Shown in pieces: positions 11,416 to 24,854 of a stretch of 64,000 nt of DNA. The DNA is taken from NCBI GenBank assembly GCA_017562135.1, contig QEYB01000448.1:682001-746000 (forward strand), written 5' to 3'. The number at the start of each line of letters is the position of its first letter. The first letter of the stretch is position 1. The notes beneath the pieces are model-generated. The model saw only the letters and a list, made by a program, of their open reading frames with translations. It did no database searches and was not told the DNA's origin. The DNA is from Dipylidium caninum. Its lineage: Eukaryota > Platyhelminthes > Cestoda > Cyclophyllidea > Dipylidiidae. A program made the translations under genes and the position numbers.

Positions 11416-14400
11416 TCACGAGGACGGTTTCATCTGGCCGAAAAGTACGCCCTGATAGACCACTCCGGTGACCTCCATACACACCACCAATGTGTTCTCC
11501 GGCAGGCCGAGTTGGTTACCTTAACGGGGGAAAGTGACCACGACGTCAACGCCATGCTGAGATCGACAAGAACCAAAATGAAAGAAAAATACTAATCGGG
11601 TGTCAACTCACCGGCTTGAGTGCTTATCCGCAAATTCGGCGCAAGTTGTAGACTCGAGCCTGGGAAGCCACCATTCTCCCTGGGGACGGCGTTTTGTTTT
11701 GCCTGTCGCTGATCATCCACGCAACCGTTTACCGAGTCTTTCTTCTCCCCCGACCCAAGTCTTTGAATGGTCGTGTTCATGAACTGCTGGTAGGCATTCT
11801 GCAATGGGTAGTTGAGGCGGCAGCATAAAGACGTCCTCGAGTGTGGTAAATTCCTTAAATCATCATGGCATCACTCTCGGCGTCAGAGAGATGCAACTGA
11901 AGTCATAACCACCATGATTTCTTTGGGCATCTGCTATCAATTTTACTTTTACCTCAATGCAGCGTTTACAGCTACTTCACTTAAGAATGTTAAGTAAGGG
12001 GCTTTGGCATGGGCGGTTTGCTTCATTCACTGAAACGCAGCATGAATTTGTATTTGAAAAGTACATCTGATCTATTTGCCTAAAAGTTGAGTCTGTTTAC
12101 TCCTGTTGGATAGCGGGAGTTAGCGACTCCGAGGAAGGCCTCATCGAGGCTGGGCTGGTTAAATTTCATTTCACTGCGATTCAGACCACTGATGTTTGGA
12201 AGTTTGAGTAGTTCTGAGCCATCTCAGACGTTTAAAGATCATGGTATTTGAAATAATTAACGATTAGGGGATAAAAGCACGCTTTGCGATTAGTCAAGGG
12301 GAATTTTCAGACTGACATTCCTATGTGTAGTGGTGCAAAGTGACATTCAACAGGTGAATGTGATGATCAACCCAAGTGAGATGGAAACCAATCGTTTAAA
12401 AGAATCACCTGCATAAGGTCGCCTTTAGAGAGGTTGAAGTTAGGCGAGACTTCGCTGTAGGTGGGTGGTAACCGCTGCTTCAGAAACTCGGAGAATCGTG
12501 TTGTCGAACTTTGGTGAGTCTCTTCTGCTGCTTCTACGTTCATCGAAGGACGCGGCGACGGGGTTCGTCGAGGCGAGTGTCTTTGATCTAACTCGAAGGC
12601 TGAAGCGCACTTGGGAATAGCGGAGACGTTTGCACTTTTCGATTGACGATGTGCTAGAGAAAAAATGCGAAAAACGCATAACTTCCCCGTAATTACTGAT
12701 TTTCACGAGGGCGATAATTTCAAGACTAACCTTCGTGTTTTGGATCAGTTTCAAGCGTTGCAGGAGACGAGTAGTTTGGCTTTGAATTGGGTCGAGGTTT
12801 GGGACTCGTAGCAACCGTTACCATTGTGGTTGACGACGAGGATAGGCAGCGTTGGGGACATTTTGTTCGTTTCTGCTTCTGGAGGGTCAAAATCCTCCGT
12901 TCTTACTTGTTAGCAGCGCTACTTAAATATTTAAGTAACAATTAATTACCATGAACTGATCGTCATCGTAGTAGGACTTGGCATCGAAAGCGGCCGGCGG
13001 CGTGAGGGTTGGAGGAACCATTGCTGTTGTGGTTGAAGGCACCATGGTGGGGAAACCGAAAAATGGTGCCTCAGGAAACATACTTCCATTCCTTTCAGAA
13101 TTCGAAGGGGGAAATCCAGGCGGAAGCAAAAGACCTGGAGGAAGGAGAGATGAACTGCAGGCAGTGGAGACTGAAGCTGACGGCGGTGGTGGGGGCGGAG
13201 GAGGAGGTGCAAGTAGGGGATGATGAGGGGGAGGCGCGTGTGGAAATCCAGCCCCAATTGATGTGCCGGATAACGACTGTCCCGTGGCGCCAGACGGTGT
13301 TCCTCCACTCGAGCCCGGGCCCATGAGCATTGGATACTCGAAGCTGTAGGAGGAGCGTCTCGCCTCCCGCCGATTCCCGTCAATGGCGGCCTGCAATTCG
13401 CTCGGTGTGCTGAGAGCCAGTTTCTCGCACTCGTAGGGGTAGAGGTACTTCATATACCTGGGGGGGGGGGGAGGCAAGGGGAAGACAACAGGGGGAGTTA
13501 ATAACGCACACAACTGTTTATGTCAGTGACTCAGTGAAGTGGTCAGGCCGTGACTGTGGTTGATAATAATTGAATTTAATATGTGGACGCGAGGGCAACA
13601 GTTGTGCCCCACAACTGTTTGACTGTTGCTGGTGCTGCTGCTGCTACTGTTAATGCTACCTCTGCTGCTGCTGCCCCTACCTGTTACCTCGCCAACCAAA
13701 TTATCGTGGGTCACCACGACTTTCGAATTTACCTTCACATGGGCCTCCGTGGAATCTTGGCTGTGGACGGGAAAGTTGGCTGTCACTCTCACCTGCTTCC
13801 CTCGCGATTTCCAAATGTCCCCCTTCTGAAAGAGCCTGGTAGACCTTAACGGTTGTTCTCGGGGCAGTCAGTGCGGTGGAACAGCCCACGGCGACTGTGC
13901 GCAAACTACGTATCATTGACTACTGAAGTAACGGCATTAGCATTTATTTTGTTTATTTCCCCAGAAATTTTTTCATATCCTAAAATTTTGCATTTGTTAG
14001 GAAGACACCACCGAGGACTGCCACGGAATCATTACATCCTCCGTGAAAGAGAGTTAAAACTTATTCGGCTCGAACAGCCTCACTTCCCCAAATCGGGAAA
14101 AAATGCTCAAGCTCAAGTATTTCCAATCTACCTAATTCTAATCCTTGTCAAAGTGATGGGAGACTTAAAATGTCTCGCCCACGACTTGCTGATCTGGAGA
14201 ACATGATGCTGGATCAGGTGTTGCACTGGTCGGTGGCCGAGAGAATAAAAAATCACTAAGTCTACAGACCTTCCCCATCCCCGTCCCCCCCCCCTCCTCC
14301 TCTTCCTCCTCCTCCTCGTCCGCCCCAGCTGTGTGAGTTTTGCCCGCCCGGCCAGTCAGCAAGCGCCCAAGGGCGCGAAGTTGATTCATCCCCCAGTCGC

Positions 14401-14595
14401 CAAGCGTGTGTCCACATTTATTGGCCTATTAGACAATGAAGGTTGCCCACCGCGTGCGCGCGCCCACTCGCCATACGTGGTGGGCATATCTGGGGTGGAG
14501 ACCGGCGGCGGAAGGGGCGGGGCCGGGAAGCCAGGGGCCGAGGGAGAGAGGAAATAATTTCCTGCAATTCGTATCGTCCTGCCGCTGCACACACA

Positions 14596-14629
<34 letters not shown>

Positions 14630-17600
14630 CACACAAATTTTTTGCCCTGACCACAACAGCTGTTGTGCCGTGGAGATTATGAAGAAAGACGGGAAGGAGT
14701 CGGTAGGACGCAGGCCATAGGATGGAGTGTGTGGAGGGTGGAGTCCATTTCATCCCCTTTACCCACGCCGTCCAATTACTCTCGTATCACCGTCTCCCCA
14801 AACCATGTGAACTTAGCCAGCGTCAGCCAAAATCCCCAGTCGACTCACTGTGTTCGCAGGGTGAAGGCAGCACTGGTAATGGAGGAGGGCAATTGGAGGC
14901 CCTTGGTAATTTCACGCCAGAGTTTCTTGTTTATCACCTCCACTAGGCCGCCTCTCGTCACAACGAGGCGGTAGAGCTCGTAGAGGTCCAACACCTGTTT
15001 CGCCATGATGGGAATGCGATTGACGGGCGAGCCTAAGGTCGAGGCAACAACAACAATACGCAAAAAAAATAACATAAAAACGCCACCCAATTATAAGACC
15101 AGTTCCCACATTTTCCGCATCGCCTATCATTAGAACCGGGTGAAACGAACTGGGGCGACTGTTCTTTTTTTTCTTACCTCGCAGGGTTGATATGCCTGTC
15201 TAATTGCCGTTTTATTAATTATATACCAACTGATGGTGTCTGAGTTGGGAGGAGAAAAGTCAGGCATTGACACACATGAAATTATTAACATAATTTCACG
15301 GACACACACACACACACACACACACGGGAGGGCGCAGGGGCGGCCGGAAAAAGAGGGAGGAAGGGCGGTGGGAGCGGGGGCCGGTGGGCGAGGCGGTAAG
15401 ATGCCGAGGCAGGCAAATGATTTGTGAACTTTACACACCGCCTGCTTTTCTCATTAACTACCGGGACTTTCTGATGGAACGCGATTTCAAAATAGTTAAT
15501 TAGTGCACCAGTTGTGCAGAAAAAGTGGCAATTCACCTCGTTTTTGCATGAAATTGAAAAGATCGTCGAGAAACTCCTTCCTCTTGGGATCCGTGGACAA
15601 TTCGTACAGCTGAAACAAGAAGGGGGAGAAGTTAGTCAGTAACACCCGCCTAACTCGGCCTCAGCCGGCGTCGAGTGACCCAGCGGGGGGCAGTGATCGT
15701 CCATTTGTGTCCGGGCATGAAGTGAAAAACGGGTTTGTTGACGGACTGCCCGGTTGACATTTGCCGTGTGAGGAAAGCGAGGGCGGAGGCGGAGGCGGAG
15801 GGGAAGGGGCGAAGGTGGGGGGGGGGGCACGGGGGTGCCGGGGGCGATAAATATTTCAATCTGGTGTCTCCGGTGTCCCCAGGGGGTGGAGACGCGTGTG
15901 TGTGCATGCGTGTGCAGGTGTACACGCCTCCTCGCAGCCTCAACCTCCACGAAAAATTAATTCTGCCCCGGTGAAAGGGTGAATTCCAATTAAGTCGAGT
16001 GCGAAAACAATCTGACGAGGGCTGATGCAAGAAACTCACTTCTCCCCCTTGAATAATGCACACTATCGAGGCTCAGGGGATTTCGGAGGGCATATGACGA
16101 GGTGATCTCAGGCAATAATTGAAATTGACGAGAACATGCTATGGCAGGAGGCGGTGGAGGCGGAGGAGGCGGAGTAATGGCTAATGCCACTGCCTTTTCC
16201 ACTCACACGGCCTGACTTTGTAGGAGTTGAGCACGTAACTACGTACATCTTGACTGTGCCCTCACCTCTCAAGTGACCTCGTGCATTTACCGGCTTTAAG
16301 GTGATTGAATGCCTTCAATCATCACTTATGCACACGCAGAAATGAGGCGACCTTCTCAACTCCCCGAGGTAGGCTATTTTAGAAGCGTGCCTCTGTTCCT
16401 TGACGCAAACAAACATTCTCATGACCCCGTCAGCGTCATCATCGCATATCATCGTCGTCGTCGTCGTTGCCACTGAAGGAGGTGGAAATTGTTATCGAGA
16501 GTAAACGTACACACAAACACACACGCGCGTAGAGATACACACGCACAAACATAGGGACAAACAGACGGTATAGAGAGAGTGTGTGTAGCTGTCGTCCCAA
16601 GAGGACGACTTGAATGCATTCATCCGTATGGCAGTCTTTTTGCAGCACCTTAGGGCACGCAATGTGCATAATTTATCGGGGAGTATGTTAACCCGTCCGT
16701 TGCTGAGTTGATCAATCCTATGGGAGCGTTTGACTCTTTTCCACCCGTAACTAAGAGGGGCCAATCGCCTGATTATTCATCCTTCTTTGATGATCTTAAT
16801 TAATAATACACAACAATTCTGCATAGCACGTTTGGCGCGAAGGAAATTACACCTCATCTCGACTAATCCACTTTAGGGCTTTGGGGGCAATTACCTGTTT
16901 GAACTGCTCCTGGAATGTCCAGTGATGACCAGCCTGACTCGTGTCGGGCATCACGTCGCCGCCTTCAACAGAAGATCCGGCGCCCGAGAGGGGCAGAGGA
17001 CTTCCCGACCTGGAAGAGGAGTCGCCGTCTTTCTCCTCCGGCCCCTCGATGTCGCCCGGAAGTTTAGAGGGCAAACTCGGTGGAGGAAATCGGCCCGAGG
17101 CGAAGGCTGCCGCCGCGGCTGCTGCCAGCATTGGGTTCCACGGGGCGGCTGTGCTTCCGGAGGCAAAACTACTTCCTGGCGGCTGTTGAAACAGAGGACT
17201 CATGGCCATTGCTGCGGCCGCAGCCAATGCGCTCGCCCCAAGGGGCACCGGATCGCCATTAGTGGCGGTTGTGGTTGCCGAGATGCCCGCAGTGACTGCC
17301 GCCGTGCAGCCGGGGGTGAACATGGGCGGAAAGTTCTTCGGAAACATGGAAATACGCGGATACGCAGAGTCGGGCAGTATGTCGCCCCACAGAGGCAGTG
17401 GCGGATGCTGTGGCAAATCCTTCGGCGACTCGGAACCGCCCTGTTGTTGGTTTGCTGTTGGGATTTTACCGGAATGCGAATCCTCTGCCCCATTTTGAAT
17501 CGGGTGTGGCGGTTTCGACGGCGCCAGTTGAGACGGTTGTTCCTGAAGGCGGCAATCAGTGCGAATGTGTGATGTGCGATCTGCCAAAGTCTCTCCTCTT

Positions 17601-19288
17601 TGTCCTCCCCCTATCTCCACAACCACTCTCGAGGGTTAAATTAATGACCTCAACTCGGTGTGTTTGTCCGACCTGGCGGAGGGAGGCGTTAATTGAGTTT
17701 CAACACTGTGCAGACGAACTTAATACCTCTCAGCAGCTGTTCCGGGATTATCATCAAGCGGACAGATGCGGTTGACGCTCCCTCCCGCCTCACTGTTGCA
17801 TAACAGTTGTTGGAGTCCATTTGGAGATTAGCATTTTTCATTAACTTCTCCATGAATGTGTACACGTCGTGCAGGTAACGCGTCCTACCACAACTGTTTG
17901 CTGGTTATCAATCAGTTTCGGACAGGAGGGAGGCGAATTAATCTGACTAGTGCGCTGGCCAGCTTTCTCTTGCCTCCATTCCCACCTTTATTGCAGTTTA
18001 CACACTCTCTCTCGGAATTATTTCCTCTTTAAATTCAACACACAGTAGCCAACACTTTATTCCGCCCCTCCGTCCGGCCGCGGAAGGGTTCGCCTCTCTT
18101 CTCTTTGCCTTTCACTTGCGACAAACAGCCTTCCCTACCCGTTAGTCATATCTAACAAGAAAACTTAAAAATCACGTTTAAAATGAGTTGAAATGACACC
18201 CAGTGGGCGTTTTTGTCCCATCTCCATCTCTGGACAGTTGAGGCAAACGCAAAAGTGGCCGTCGATTTGAACACGCCCCCACTCGGTCATTTGTACTAAT
18301 TACGAGTGGGATAAAAAAGTATCTGGTGGCACTAATATCGTGTTCAAATTTAAAATGCCCTCTGTTTGTCCACTGTGTTGGGGCGGGAAGGGGGGAGAAG
18401 AGGGAGGAGGAGGCGGAGGAGGAGGAGGAGGACGATATAACAAACGACAGGGAAGGCAACTCTCCTCCCCTGTGCAGCAAGCATTTTTTGCCACATTCCC
18501 CTGGAAATGACTGTGCCTGCACACTCGAACATTCCACATTATATTAAACAATAAAGGGAGCAATTTGGGGGAGAATCGCTGCTACCCGCACGTCAATAAA
18601 TGACAGCAGTGGTGATGTCGGCAGTTGGAGGCAGGGCGATTTGCCATCTCTCATGTCTCATTCATCATTGTGTTACCTTAATGGAAGTGTTTGTACATGT
18701 GTATGTGTGTGTGTATGTTTTTGTGTGATGAAAAAATATCGCGTTATCATGTACGTATGGGGTTGTGTTAGGGAGAGGATTACACTCCTTCAAGGGCATC
18801 TGCCGCAGCCGGAGAATATCCCTGGCCCCTCGGGGAGAGGCGTTTTGCCTCTCTGGTCAAAGGAATCGGTGCTCTTCGGACACCGACTTTGCTCACGCCT
18901 GATCGGAACACTCGAGCTATTTTAAAATCTACGCAAATTGAGATTGTGTAATCACATTTGCCTAGAAATTACTTACCGTCTTGGGTGAAAAGCCCCTCGA
19001 ACTGGTATGAGGCGAATCGCTTGTGCAATCAAGTATTTGTTGAGACTGCGTCTGTTGTGGCTCCAGACAGCGTTTCTTGGTGGGTGGATGAGGCGGGGAG
19101 GTTGGACACACAGTGTCGGGACAGAACGAGGCCTCGGGAAAACGCGGATAGGTGGGAGAACCCGTCGAGATGGCGGGGAGAAGGGGACTCGAACTACGCC
19201 CCGCATTCGCCGTCATGAGGGGACTTTTCTCCTCCGCTTGTGGGAAAAGCACATTCGGCAGCGGTGCTCGAATCGGTGACCCGGCCAT
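11416..19288 (-). CDS. ARID3: ARID3 / dead-ringer family transcription factor, 7 coding exons
   Basis: This is a sequence-specific nuclear DNA-binding regulator of the ARID3 (Bright/dead ringer) family. Coding exons, in transcription order: 19288-18977, 17542-16895, 15609-15537, 15032-14849, 13457-12950, 11798-11612, 11519-11416. Splice phases agree at all six junctions, and 2,016 nt give 671 aa. Residues 1-305 are low complexity (Pro/Ser/Ala, with an alanine run), as expected for an activation or disordered region. The extended ARID domain spans about residues 308-425, from WTFQEQFKQ through KRKEFLDDLFNFMQKRG, NRIPIMAKQVLDLYELY, GGLVEVINKKLWREITKGL and SITSAAFTLRTQ to YMKYLYPYECEK, nearly identical to animal ARID3. 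A Pro-rich linker with nine consecutive prolines follows. A divergent REKLES-type region is split over the last two exons (NLRISTQAG; VCMEVTGVVYQGVLFGQ, about residues 650-666). The ATG at 19288 opens the frame just after a splice acceptor. The exon 2 start relies on a pyrimidine-rich acceptor in the correct phase. Confidence 0.93.
13458..13471 (-). promoter_or_regulatory. Pure poly-C pyrimidine tract at the ARID3 exon 5 acceptor
   Basis: Read on the minus strand, the 3' splice site of the exon that completes the ARID domain is twelve consecutive C residues followed by AG. The join restores the conserved LRTQ-YMKYLYPYE reading, so the site is used. A homopolymer at this place is length-unstable and unusual, since functional pyrimidine tracts normally contain many T residues. 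Confidence 0.75.
14589..14629. repeat. Compound (CA)n-(GA)n microsatellite
   Basis: About twelve CA units run directly into about eight GA units, inside the ARID3 intron between the exons ending at 14,849 and starting at 13,457. Long open frames over it are repeat artefacts (Cys-Val runs). Confidence 0.9.
15302..15325. repeat. (CA)n microsatellite
   Basis: Twelve AC units inside the ARID3 intron separating the two exons that encode the front half of the ARID domain. They are followed by a G-rich stretch at 15,326-15,400. Confidence 0.9.
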
Positions 19289-19293
19289 AATGA
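19289..19293 (-). promoter_or_regulatory. 5' UTR remnant after a splice acceptor of ARID3
   Basis: On the minus strand a pyrimidine-rich tract ending in CTCGCAG sits directly before 19,293, and the start ATG follows after only 5 nt. The first coding exon is therefore probably not the first exon of the transcript. One or more untranslated exons and the true promoter should lie to the right, in the gene-poor interval. I could not locate them by eye. Confidence 0.55.
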
Positions 19294-22200
19294 CTGCGAG
19301 AACAAGAGGCAAAAGCCCCGAGGTGTTAGCCAGTGGAGCTGCTGCACCACTCCGTGAATGCGCCCCACACGCGCCAAAACATGGCACTGCAGCGTATCCC
19401 TCATTAAAGATGGATGCAGGAATTAGAGAATGGGAGGGGATTCCACGCCTGGAAGGCAATTCCCACAGCTGCTTAGATTTGCAGGACCAAATTAGGCCTT
19501 AGCAGTGGTCGAAAGGAGGCGGTTTAACAAAAAAAGAAGGAACGACGCCTCCTTCCACATCTCACCACGGGGCTGTGGGCTGATTATCTTCATCAAAGAT
19601 GATTTCCCTTCCCCCAGAGAGGTGAGAAAAGCCTTTGTGTTTTTACAGACCGTGCCTCAGGCGATCGTGGAATACGAGAAAAGCGTATATCCGGCACTTT
19701 TGCCATAAAGTTAGAGCTAACCGCCAGTCTAGTTGAAAATTAACTCTTTTCTCGCTCCCTCTACCAAGCGCCATGGCTACTTTGCGACCCCAACGGTTGG
19801 GAAGTCTTTCACCAAAAAAGACTTCTCCATAGACCAGGTAGGCGTCGGGTAGAACATTTACACCTCTTGTAGACTCAAAAATACGAGGATCGGGACTTCT
19901 AAAACCGCTTTTTTCCTTCTTTTTTACGCGATAAGAATTGAAATGCAACGAAGTTTACCGATAAAAAGTTAAATTAATGCCCAGAATGCAGTGGAAACTT
20001 ATTGAAAATGGGCATTTGTGAGAGAAGACCTTTGTGACGCTTGTGCTCAAGCCATCTGCCATGGCTTTAAATGAACGAATGCACCATGAGAGTTCGGTGT
20101 GTACGACAGGGAAAAGAAGAGGCTGTTGGCTCAGGCGGAGCCTGACTTCACTCGAAATTATGCGGAGCGTCTGCTTATTGGGGAAAGCGACGCCCTCCAT
20201 CCTCATCTGAGCCTCGTAGTTTACACAACGCAAAATGGTGCTTCTCTCGTTGCTGTGCAATTGTAAGGGTCTACCTTAATGCTCTCCGTCCGGGGCCGTG
20301 GAGGAATCTCATCCGGAGTGGAAAGCGGGTGAAGTGCATGAGATTCAGACAATCGTCAATGCATTTTATCCCTCCCCACCCCACCCCTCCGCCCTTCTGG
20401 AGGGATGTGGATTGTATTTGGGGGTTATTAGAAGGCCTGATGCCTTTCAAAGGCCTCTTTTGACGAATGGGTTGCAGTAGGCGAAGTCAATTCAGCCCGT
20501 TAACTTTTGTCTATCAGTCATTAATGAATAAAGTTAAAATTGAACAATGCAAGATTTGTTCACATACTTCTAAAATCAGGCAATTACCAGAAGTTCTGTC
20601 TCCTCTGAGCACTTTACCCACGCCCAAACAGTGAATTTGCCTGCGTTTGATTCGTGAATTCGGCTAATATTTCGAGGGTAGAAGGAAGCATTCCACGGTT
20701 GCTGGTAGAGGCCTCACTCACACCGATTGATATTCATTTATCCTCCAGCATACAACCGATATGCGTGCGATTTTGGCCTCACGAATCCCAATCACAAACC
20801 GCCATCTTCGCCGCCCCAATCTCTACACCCACCCGGTGGTAATGGGTAAATGGGCGATCCCAGTAGTGTTCCCATTTTTAGGAGTCATAATAATAATTCA
20901 GTTAAAAGCACCCGTGCACACGTGGGTGCCTCCGTGTGTGTGTGTCGGTGTGGGTGTGTTTGGCTGTATGTGTTTGTGCGCACGAGCGCGCATGCACCCG
21001 CCTGCCCCACTACTACCTGACTGCCTCCTGTCCGGAGATGTAATTTTCTTTTTTTCAGGCCTTATGCGCAATTTCTGACCAGCAGATATCGCTGCAGGCC
21101 TGACCCCGTCTTATTGATGCGCAGTATCCCCTGATATTAGCAAGTAGGTTATTATTGCGCTCTCGCGACCGCCTTTTATTGGCCGTTCAGCTGTGCGCCC
21201 GATGATATGACCTCAATAGAAGCGCGCATGTGTAATGAACGCCTCGTAAAAACCATACCACGAAGGCAGTTGAAGGCCGGGGGCGGGGGATGAGGGTGGG
21301 GGGGCGGATGGGAAAGGAGCGAAAGAGAGAGAGAAAGAGACGAGGCGAAGCGAGGGGAGGGGAGGAGAGAGAGAGCGGGAGTATATTGCACCTACGGCAT
21401 CGTTCTAAATGTGCTCTAGGTCGTCCCTGACCGCCACTGAACTGATTTCTCACATTTTTCACCCAGTACACAAGCTGCGGTAACAGCCACTTGTCCGATT
21501 ACCAAAATAACCCCAAAAGATTTAACCACAGGCCGAGAAATTGTCTTTTTGTTACCTATCAGGAAGAACAGGGGTGAAATTCGAAAGTCGTATATGTGTG
21601 AAACATGGGCCTAAGGTAAGGAATAAGGCTTCTAGCTTCAATTTACTAATTCATCTCTCTAATTCTAATAAAATTTTCCCATCCCGCATAAAATAAATGC
21701 TAATTTACGGGATTACATGACAGGGGAACCTCAATTGAACGAATTTATGCGGACCAGAAGAAAAATTCAGCTTAATAATGATTTTCTGAATGGATGGTGG
21801 AAACTGCAGTGGTTTAGAGAATAATTACACCTCGAAAATGGTCGAATCTGATTGTTATCGCATTAAAAAATAGTCTCTAAGCTGGGAGCGGTAAATGAAC
21901 CTCAACCGCGACTATCCTCCTTCTGAAATCTCTTCAGCCCCGGCCAGACGACTTGGAGGGAGCCTCGATTATGCTGTTATATGGATTCAAGTTACCACTT
22001 TGAACCTCTGACGGCGATTCACCAAGGTGTCCCACCCTCTACCCGTGCGCCTTAAATTCTCCCCATTTCAGTGTTTCACAGTAGGCTTATTGTAGAAGAC
22101 TCTGCATTAACTATTCACCCGGTGGAAAACTAATTTGTAAATTGATAACGGGGTGGTAGAATGGGACAGTTGCCCTAGCGACCAAATTATATCCGACCAC

Positions 22201-23367
22201 GTATGCGCATACGCATACGGGTCCATGATATTATCACTTCCCGCCCCTACGTGGTACGATAAGGTCATAAAACCATTCGAGCTTGATCTTTACTGCCAAT
22301 CATTTAATCCCTTTTCGCCTCACCGATCAGAGCTTCAACATTGGTGGCATAAACTGCCGCCATATCGGTTACCATGGTGTCCACGGCGGATATTAACATG
22401 CTTTTCAAAAATATCCTCTGAATAAAATAGGTTTAATGAACTGTAAGTGCAGGGCTAAGTTTCTCATTCGCCTATGCGAAGGCATTGGAAACGAGTTATC
22501 ACTCCAGTGTGCAAAAAGGTATCATTAAATTAATGCTATGCGCAGGATTTTGGCTGCCTCCCACTTCTTCTAATGTATGCATAGAAATATCCTGCGCTAC
22601 TCTTTTTGGGAAATAGAAATTTCATGGATCCACCCAGTCCATCTATTCGTTGCGCTTTGACAAAGTTGTTACAAACTACTAAATTTTTTCGTCCTTTGGC
22701 AGGAGCTTTTCACTAATGATGGTAGGAGGAGCAGAAAAGATGTCACGTGGAAAGGGAAAAACAGTAAAAGGAAGTGCAAACAGAAATGGCTAATTCGTAC
22801 AAGAGGGCGATATAGGCATATTTTAACTCCAAGTATGTCTCCGTGTCCCCGTTACTCTTGATATGGGAATTATTGCCGTTGACAATCGTCATTTTCAAAT
22901 GCGTAGGTTTTGGCCAACAAAATTGTGACATTCGTGACTCTCCAAACATGAGAACGAGATTTGTCGGCTATTACTTATTTACAAAAAAGTGTATGGAGGC
23001 ACATTTCCTGGTTATGAAGTGGTATTCCTTTACCACCGTTAACATTGGTATTTAGGAACCCGAGTAGACAACGAAAATAGTCATAATCCTTATTGCTCTT
23101 AAGTTTAGCAAAGATAATTGAAGGTAAATAACGAGGAGACGACTTACTCGACTCAGTAGCGGAACTTGTCAAGGAAGGCGACTTTTAAATTACAGGGTGG
23201 ACGAGGGAGGCAAAATTGTGAATCTGCTCTTCCCTTGTCCGAACGTGCAGCCTAAAAGGTACGGTCTACTCTATTCGCACCAATCAGCAGCCTCCGCGCC
23301 GACGTACACGCTCTTGCCAGGCGAATTAACTTGATTTCTTCCTTATCAATAATTGGCTAAATCATGT

Positions 23368-23452
23368 GTATCCGCGCGTGCGTGCCAGCGTCATGCGTCG
23401 GTGCGTGAGTGCGCGCGTGCGTGCTTACGTGTACGCGCGCGCACGCGCGCAT
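23368..23452. repeat. Alternating purine-pyrimidine tract (GC/GT/AC rich)
   Basis: Roughly 85 bp dominated by alternating GC, GT and AC steps, with the longest perfect part at about 23,425-23,450 (ACGTGTACGCGCGCGCACGC). Such tracts are the classical sequence type able to adopt left-handed Z-DNA. Confidence 0.8.
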
Positions 23453-24854
23453 GGTGAAAGGAAAGGGGGACAGGCTATTTATTAACACGTAATTCCACTG
23501 CTACGCAACATTGGCGTCTGATTTTAGGGGCACAGGTGGATTGGATGGACGTACGAAATTAGCCTCGCAAGTCGACCCACTACGGCCAAAATCGGTGACA
23601 CGCAATACATGTCTAAAATGACCTCGTGAAATTCGACATGTAATTAATTTTTCGCCTGATAACGCAACGCGCAAGACTGAGGTCGTGCTACTGTGCGTTT
23701 GCAAAGAAGGAGGGTTCTTTTTTTCTAGTAACTAGACGCCCTATTAAATGGTGGTGGAATTATCAAAACAGAGGTGCAAGCCGGCCGGCAGTTGCTGGGG
23801 CCTGGCCTCAACCCCGACGTGACAAATTCCGCACCAAGGCTAAACAGTTGTTTGTCTAAATCAAAATTAGGCCGCCGCTCCGACGTACATGCATTAAGTG
23901 GCTGTTGCTGCGGTCGAAAGTGGTGGTGACGGTGATAGTGATGACCGAAACCACATCTCCTTAATAATCATACCCTTATAACCCAGAGGAAGTATTCGGA
24001 CGTGTGTGTGTGTGTGTTTGTGCGTGCATGCATGTGACACGCAGTAAATACGGCAGCTGTTCATCGATGACGAGGATTCCTGTATTCCACATTAACCGCG
24101 TTGCCACCACCACAATCACTGCATGCGGTTAGCACCAAGCGGGCAGATATGTCGGTGACAGGCAAATGACCAGTTGCCTGCCTCCTCCTTGCCCGCGATC
24201 AGGCCTTAACTGGCGGACAGGCAAATGAACAGCCGCTAGGCGATGCTTCCATTAAAGAATACCTAATTTTACGCAGAAGTATAAAAGTGGAGTGCGTGTA
24301 CGCTGAATGGCAAAAGGGGGCTACCAAACACGCAAGGCATTGCATTCATCACGCATTTTACCGCTCCCATTTTAAGAAGAAAAATTGACACCAACCCGGA
24401 AGTTGCTCGGGTCCTCGTGAAGTGTGTCATGCAATGCATGATCAACGTCGATGTCATTCTTAAAGAGCACAGCTTTTCAGCGATTTGCCTGCGTTGCGAA
24501 GTGACAAGGTTTCAAATGGAGTCTGGACTTCAGGTCAGCCCAGCAAAAATTGCAGGGGAGCCGCGACTTCTCACGAGTATTTTTGGCAACCGAGATAAAT
24601 AAAAACCACCTCAGGGCCTAATTTAACTCGGTGCTTCATAATTTATCCCCCTAAACTGCTTCCTCCTTCGCGGCACACATCAACATTTTACTCTTGTTCA
24701 CCGGTCGTAGATGTCTAATTGGAAGAATGACCAATGGCAGAACAGGGCGGTCGGACACCCTTTCAATAACATCTTTACAGGGTTTTGAATGCGCGTCAAT
24801 CAGTAAATAAAGTTTGCTTTCACTTTGTGTCCGATACCACGCACTACGCTTGGA

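Noticed and set aside
12978..13326. Plus-strand frames opposite the ARID3 proline-rich exon
   Set aside because: They are antisense shadows of the conserved minus-strand coding exon 12,950-13,457.
14386..14753. Frames with long Cys-Val runs
   Set aside because: Translation of the CA/GA microsatellite at 14,589-14,629.
16922..17572. 216-codon plus-strand open frame
   Set aside because: Antisense of ARID3 exon 2 (16,895-17,542). The minus-strand reading joins in phase to the ARID domain, and the plus-strand reading has no family similarity.
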